Source of the DNA: an uncultured Eubacteriales bacterium
GTDB lineage: Bacteria > Bacillota > Clostridia > Oscillospirales > CAG-272
Direction of reading: 5' to 3'
Length of the DNA stretch: 35,576 bases
Assembly: GCA_934373635.1 (NCBI GenBank)
Contig: CAKROZ010000012.1
Coordinates: 1 to 35,576, forward strand
Shown here: positions 32,826 to 35,576 of the stretch, one piece after another
How positions within the stretch are numbered: the stretch's first letter is position 1
Layout: the number at the start of each line of letters is the position of its first letter
Translations under genes and position numbers: made by a program
The notes under the pieces: generated by a model
Told to the model about the DNA's origin: nothing
What the model saw: the letters and a program-made list of their open reading frames with translations, nothing else
Database searches by the model: none

Positions 32826-33197
32826 ACCGAACTTGTAAGCCGGGTTCTGTACGTCTTGCGACGCGGCAATCATCTATCTTCACCGCGGATCGCTCCGCGG
32901 TTCAAGCCTTGCGGCTCTGCCACCGGATGTGTTGCGACGGGCAGCCGCTGCCGCTTGCGCGGCAAACATCGGGTGTTGCTTCGGATAGGGTTTACAGCGG
33001 ATCTATGTTGCCATAGAAACGGGTGAGCTCTTACCTCGCCTTTCCATCCTTACCGTCGGAAGACGGCGGTTTCTTTCTGTTGCACTTTCCCGGAGGTCGC
33101 CCTCGGCGGACGTTATCCGTTATCCTGCCCTGTGAGGCCCGGACTTTCCTCACGATACGACCTTTCGGCATAATATCGCGCGATTGCCCCGTTCGGT
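32826..33197 (-). ncRNA. rnpB: RNase P RNA (M1-type)
   Basis: This is the catalytic RNA of RNase P, which matures tRNA 5' ends. Read on the minus strand, it contains the signature GAGGAAAGTCCGGGC near the 5' end, an ACAGGGCAGGATAACGG-type element, CGGGAAAGTGCAACAGAAA and the 3' segment CAGAACCCGGCTTACAAG. P1 is formed by ACCGAAC (33191-33197) and GTTCGGT (32826-32832), which sets both ends. The length, about 372 bases, is normal for bacterial type A RNA. A perfectly placed promoter lies upstream. Confidence 0.95.
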
Positions 33198-33203
33198 ACT
33201 AAC

Positions 33204-33232
33204 AGTATAACAGTTTTTTTTGCCGTTGTCAA
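33204..33232 (-). promoter_or_regulatory. Consensus promoter of rnpB
   Basis: On the minus strand TTGACA and TATACT are separated by 17 bases, and the expected start, about 7 bases downstream, coincides with the 5' end of the RNA inferred from P1 pairing. Confidence 0.92.
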
Positions 33233-33250
33233 GTTTTTCTTTTCGGGTGA

Positions 33251-33278
33251 TTGAAAAAATCCGATCAAGGCATAATAA
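33251..33278 (+). promoter_or_regulatory. Promoter of the TagA-like gene
   Basis: TTGAAA and TAATAA are separated by 16 bases, about 25 bases upstream of the ribosome site. The gene therefore has its own promoter, divergent from that of rnpB. Confidence 0.55.
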
Positions 33279-33302
33279 AAGAAAAACGGCGAGGAGAAAA
33301 TC

Positions 33303-34040
33303 ATGGAGAAAACAAGGATATTCGGCGTGCGGGTGGACATCGGCGACAGGGAAGAGATGGCGCTTGCCGCCCTGACACGCCTTTCGGAGGGCGGATGTGT
33401 CTATACCGTCAATCCCTTGATGCTGATGTATGCGAGACGACATCCCGATTTTGCCGCGGTGCTCAACCGCTCCGACTATAATTTTCCCGACGGTCACGGC
33501 ATTCTCGGCACGCTGAAAAGCCGCGGAGAGAGAAGCGAGACGCTTCCCGGCGTGGAGCTCGGCGAGCTTCTTCTTTCCGCGGGCGCACTCCGTGTCGCCT
33601 TTCTCGGCGGGCGGCGCGGAACGGCGAAGCGCGCTTTCCGCAACCTCTCGGCAAAATACCCCGACCTGACTCCCGTATTTTTGCAGGACGGCTACCGCTT
33701 TCGTGAGGAGCGCGTTGCCGAACGCCTCGAGCGGGGGACGCCCGACCTTTGTTTTGTCTGCCTCGGCTCTCCGAAGCAGGAGCGCCTGATCGACCGCCTC
33801 TCGCACTATTCGCCGAACACCCTGTTCCTCGGTCTCGGCGGAAGTCTCGATATTTACGCGGGTGAAAAGCGCCGCGCACCCGCCCCCTTCCGAAAATACG
33901 GGGCGGAATGGCTCTTTCGTATGCTCACGGAGCCGAAACGGCTCCTGAAGCTCCCGACGCTTGTCCGTTACTATTTTCTCTCCCGCGCGGAAAGCGTGTG
34001 TCTTTGGACAAAAAAGCCGAGGGAAGAGACGCCGTTTTGA
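33303..34040 (+). CDS. WecG/TagA/CpsF family glycosyltransferase
   Basis: A 245-residue membrane-associated transferase of the GT26 family. It has the N-terminal YTVNPLML motif with Thr35, FPDGHGI with Asp63 (the base/active-site position in TagA proteins), FLGGRRG and CFVCLGSPKQE. It also has a basic, helix-rich C-terminal tail (from about residue 200, WLFRMLTEPKRLLKLP) that resembles the appendage TagA uses to bind the membrane. TagA adds ManNAc to lipid-linked GlcNAc in wall teichoic acid linkage-unit synthesis. WecG adds ManNAcA to enterobacterial antigen. With no teichoic acid genes nearby, the exact substrate is open. GAGGAG precedes the ATG. Confidence 0.9.
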   Translation: MEKTRIFGVRVDIGDREEMALAALTRLSEGGCVYTVNPLMLMYARRHPDFAAVLNRSDYNFPDGHGILGTLKSRGERSETLPGVELGELLLSAGALRVAFLGGRRGTAKRAFRNLSAKYPDLTPVFLQDGYRFREERVAERLERGTPDLCFVCLGSPKQERLIDRLSHYSPNTLFLGLGGSLDIYAGEKRRAPAPFRKYGAEWLFRMLTEPKRLLKLPTLVRYYFLSRAESVCLWTKKPREETPF

Positions 34041-34065
34041 GAATTTTCCACAAATCTGATAAAAA

Positions 34066-34107
34066 TTTCTCAATCCTCTTGTATAATGAGAAAAAGTGTG
34101 CTATAAT
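34066..34107 (+). promoter_or_regulatory. gapA promoter with an overlapping dyad
   Basis: TTGTAT (34079-34084) and TATAAT (34102-34107) are spaced 17 bases. A second TATAAT lies at 34082-34087. The perfect dyad TTTCTCA/TGAGAAA (34066-34072 and 34087-34093) brackets the -35, a position suited to a repressor or activator. The predicted leader is about 100 bases. Confidence 0.7.
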
Positions 34108-34212
34108 CTAAAATCGGAGAAGGAAGGATTCCACACGGCGTTTTTTCGGCGGAACGAGCCTTTTTCGCAAAGATAGAATCAAAATTTTATTATATTTTGG
34201 AGGATTTTCAAA

Positions 34213-35271
34213 ATGGCAGTAAAAGTTGCTATTAACGGTTTCGGCAGAATCGGACGCCTTGCGTTCCGTCAGATGTTCGGCGCCGAGGGCTACGAAGTGG
34301 TTGCGATCAACGACCTCACGAGCCCGAAGATGCTCGCGCATCTTCTCAAGTATGACACCGCGCAGGGAAGCTACGTTGCGCAGGGTCACACCGTTACTTA
34401 CACCGATGCGAAGCTCGGTGAGGACGGTAAGACGGTTGTCGAGCCCGGCTCCATCACCGTAGACGGCAAGGAGATCAAGATCTATGCCGAGAAGGATGCG
34501 AACAACTGCCCTTGGAAGCAGCTGAACGTGGACGTCGTTCTCGAGTGCACCGGTTTCTACTGCTCGAAGGAGAAGTCCATGGCGCACATCAACGCCGGCG
34601 CAAAGAAGGTTGTTATCTCCGCTCCCGCGGGCAACGACCTCAAGACTATTGTCTTCAATGTCAATAACGAGACGCTTACGAAGGAGGATCGGATCATCTC
34701 CGCCGCGTCCTGCACCACCAACTGCCTCGCTCCCATGGCAAAGGCTCTGAACGATGCATATCCCATCGTTTCGGGTATCATGACGACCGTTCACGCTTAC
34801 ACGGGCGACCAGATGATCCTCGACGGTCCCCACAGAAAGGGTGACCTCCGCCGTGCCCGCGCAGGCGCGCAGAACATCGTTCCCAACTCGACCGGCGCCG
34901 CAAAGGCGATCGGACTTGTTATCCCCGAGCTGAACGGTAAGCTCATCGGCTCCGCGCAGAGAGTGCCTACCTGCACCGGCTCGACCACGATTCTTGTCGC
35001 CGTCGTGAAGGGCAAGGACATCACGAAGGATTCCATCAATGCCGCGATGAAGGCACAGGCTTCCGAGTCCTTCGGTTACAACACCGACGAGATCGTTTCC
35101 TCCGACGTCATCGGTATGCGTTTCGGCTCGCTCTTCGATGCGACGCAGACCATGGTCGCGAAGATCGACGACGATACCTATCAGGTACAGGTCGTCGCCT
35201 GGTACGACAACGAGAACTCCTACACCTCGCAGATGGTTCGCACCATCAAGTATTTCGCGGAGCTCGCGTGA
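34213..35271 (+). CDS. gapA: Glyceraldehyde-3-phosphate dehydrogenase
   Basis: This glycolytic enzyme oxidises glyceraldehyde 3-phosphate to 1,3-bisphosphoglycerate with NAD. The protein has 352 residues, slightly longer than the usual 333-340. It has the N-terminal Rossmann motif NGFGRIGR, Asp34 in AIND indicating NAD rather than NADP use, the active-site SAASCTTN with nucleophile Cys167, a HAYTGDQ segment with the catalytic His, the RRARAGAQNIVPNSTGAAKA phosphate-binding region, and C-terminal WYDNENSY. GGAGG 9 bases before the ATG supports the start. No other glycolytic genes flank it, so it is probably monocistronic. Confidence 0.97.
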   Translation: MAVKVAINGFGRIGRLAFRQMFGAEGYEVVAINDLTSPKMLAHLLKYDTAQGSYVAQGHTVTYTDAKLGEDGKTVVEPGSITVDGKEIKIYAEKDANNCPWKQLNVDVVLECTGFYCSKEKSMAHINAGAKKVVISAPAGNDLKTIVFNVNNETLTKEDRIISAASCTTNCLAPMAKALNDAYPIVSGIMTTVHAYTGDQMILDGPHRKGDLRRARAGAQNIVPNSTGAAKAIGLVIPELNGKLIGSAQRVPTCTGSTTILVAVVKGKDITKDSINAAMKAQASESFGYNTDEIVSSDVIGMRFGSLFDATQTMVAKIDDDTYQVQVVAWYDNENSYTSQMVRTIKYFAELA

Positions 35272-35287
35272 GTTAACGTTTGAAAAT

Positions 35288-35331
35288 CGCAAACTGCCCG
35301 GCACTCAGCTGTAAGTGCCGGGCAGTTTGCG
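35288..35331 (+). terminator. Perfect 18-bp hairpin after gapA
   Basis: CGCAAACTGCCCGGCACT pairs exactly with its complement at 35314-35331 around an 8-base loop. It lies 17 bases past the gapA stop. No U tract follows (CGAAGCTAT), so it may stabilise the 3' end of the mRNA rather than terminate intrinsically. Confidence 0.65.
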
Positions 35332-35389
35332 CGAAGCTATAAGAACTTCAAAGCTACACTGTTGACAAATGCGTCGGTTGCGAACACCG

Positions 35390-35453
35390 TCTTGAAAAAT
35401 GTGACACTTAATATTTCTGCTCCGTGTCACATTTCAAAAAAATCTTGAAAAAT
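35390..35453. repeat. Hairpin flanked by an 11-bp direct repeat
   Basis: AAATGTGACAC (35397-35407) pairs with GTGTCACATTT (35424-35434). TCTTGAAAAAT occurs at 35390-35400 and again at 35443-35453. Reading on the minus strand a T5 follows the stem, so it could terminate antisense transcripts. On the plus strand it lies between gapA and the next promoter. Confidence 0.55.
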
Positions 35454-35465
35454 TTAAAAAACCCC

Positions 35466-35494
35466 TTGACAAGGGATGAAAAAGCGTGTATAAT
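35466..35494 (+). promoter_or_regulatory. Consensus promoter of the probable rplJ operon
   Basis: TTGACA and TATAAT are separated by exactly 17 bases, a perfect sigma-A consensus. The transcript would begin near 35501, at the start of the probable L10 leader. Confidence 0.9.
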
Positions 35495-35500
35495 AACTCA

Positions 35501-35560
35501 GGTATCCTAAGATAGCAGGTTCCGGTAAAAGCCGTTTGGCTTTCCTGCCGAGGAGAGACA
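35501..35560 (+). promoter_or_regulatory. Probable ribosomal protein L10 leader
   Basis: The transcript starts with TATCCTAAGATAGCAGG and later has CCTGCCGAGGAGAGA. GCAGG (35515-35519) pairs with CCTGC (35544-35548), enclosing the perfect hairpin AAAGCC-GTTT-GGCTTT (35528-35543). The CCTAAGA-AGCAGG and CCTGCCGAGG elements are what I recall of the L10 r-protein leader, where L10-L12 binds to repress rplJ-rplL. The gene itself lies beyond the window edge, so this rests on memory of the motif. Confidence 0.7.
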
Positions 35561-35576
35561 ACTTTATATTCATGAT

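Overview
The window looks like a chromosomal segment of a Gram-positive, probably anaerobic Bacillota of the class Clostridia. The evidence is a set of low-GC Gram-positive style promoters and purine-rich Shine-Dalgarno sites, many type I and type II signal peptides, a bacterial type A RNase P RNA, a TagA-family glycosyltransferase, a probable L10 leader, and a large sugar-type ABC operon with YIP1 and DUF5696 proteins, a combination I associate with Clostridia and Paenibacillus. Coding DNA is fairly G+C-rich and intergenic DNA is strikingly A+T-rich. No phage, insertion sequence, CRISPR array, tRNA or conjugation gene is visible.

Layout. (1) 1-4300, minus strand: a hexosamine operon in the order stand-alone GlmU-type acetyltransferase, glmM, glmS. 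It makes amino-sugar precursors for the wall and ends at a bidirectional terminator. (2) 4590-8920: an SGNH hydrolase (minus) diverges from an XRE regulator with a membrane domain (plus), which is followed by a fused ABC exporter. The divergent region carries a cluster of GTAGA/TCTAC half-sites. (3) 8960-12205, minus: a large lipoprotein that looks like an inactivated M3 peptidase, and a ROK sugar kinase with a consensus promoter. (4) 12344-14211, plus: an iscS-iscU pair whose promoter is flanked by two dyads. (5) 14640-28300, plus: a repeat-rich intergenic stretch, a strong promoter, a structured leader, and a seven-gene operon. The operon encodes a giant solute-binding protein with carbohydrate-module-like domains, permease pair A, an NHL/TPR/YIP1 membrane protein, a DUF5696 secreted protein and permease pair B, and ends at a UUCG-loop terminator. 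There is no ATPase, cytoplasmic hydrolase or regulator. (6) 28578-32738, minus: murD, a duplicated-domain lipoprotein, a second cysteine desulfurase and rlmH, tightly packed. (7) 32765-33232, minus: RNase P RNA with a consensus promoter and a long hairpin just beyond its 3' end. (8) 33251-35576, plus: tagA, gapA, then a consensus promoter and a probable L10 leader heading into rplJ outside the window.

The best candidate for an undescribed system is the operon at 15007-28244. Its two largest soluble proteins have cleavable signal peptides but no lipobox and no anchor, while the NHL/TPR/YIP1 protein spans the membrane. I infer that this protein may act as a scaffold joining secreted glycan-binding or glycan-processing proteins to one or two importers powered by an ATPase encoded elsewhere.
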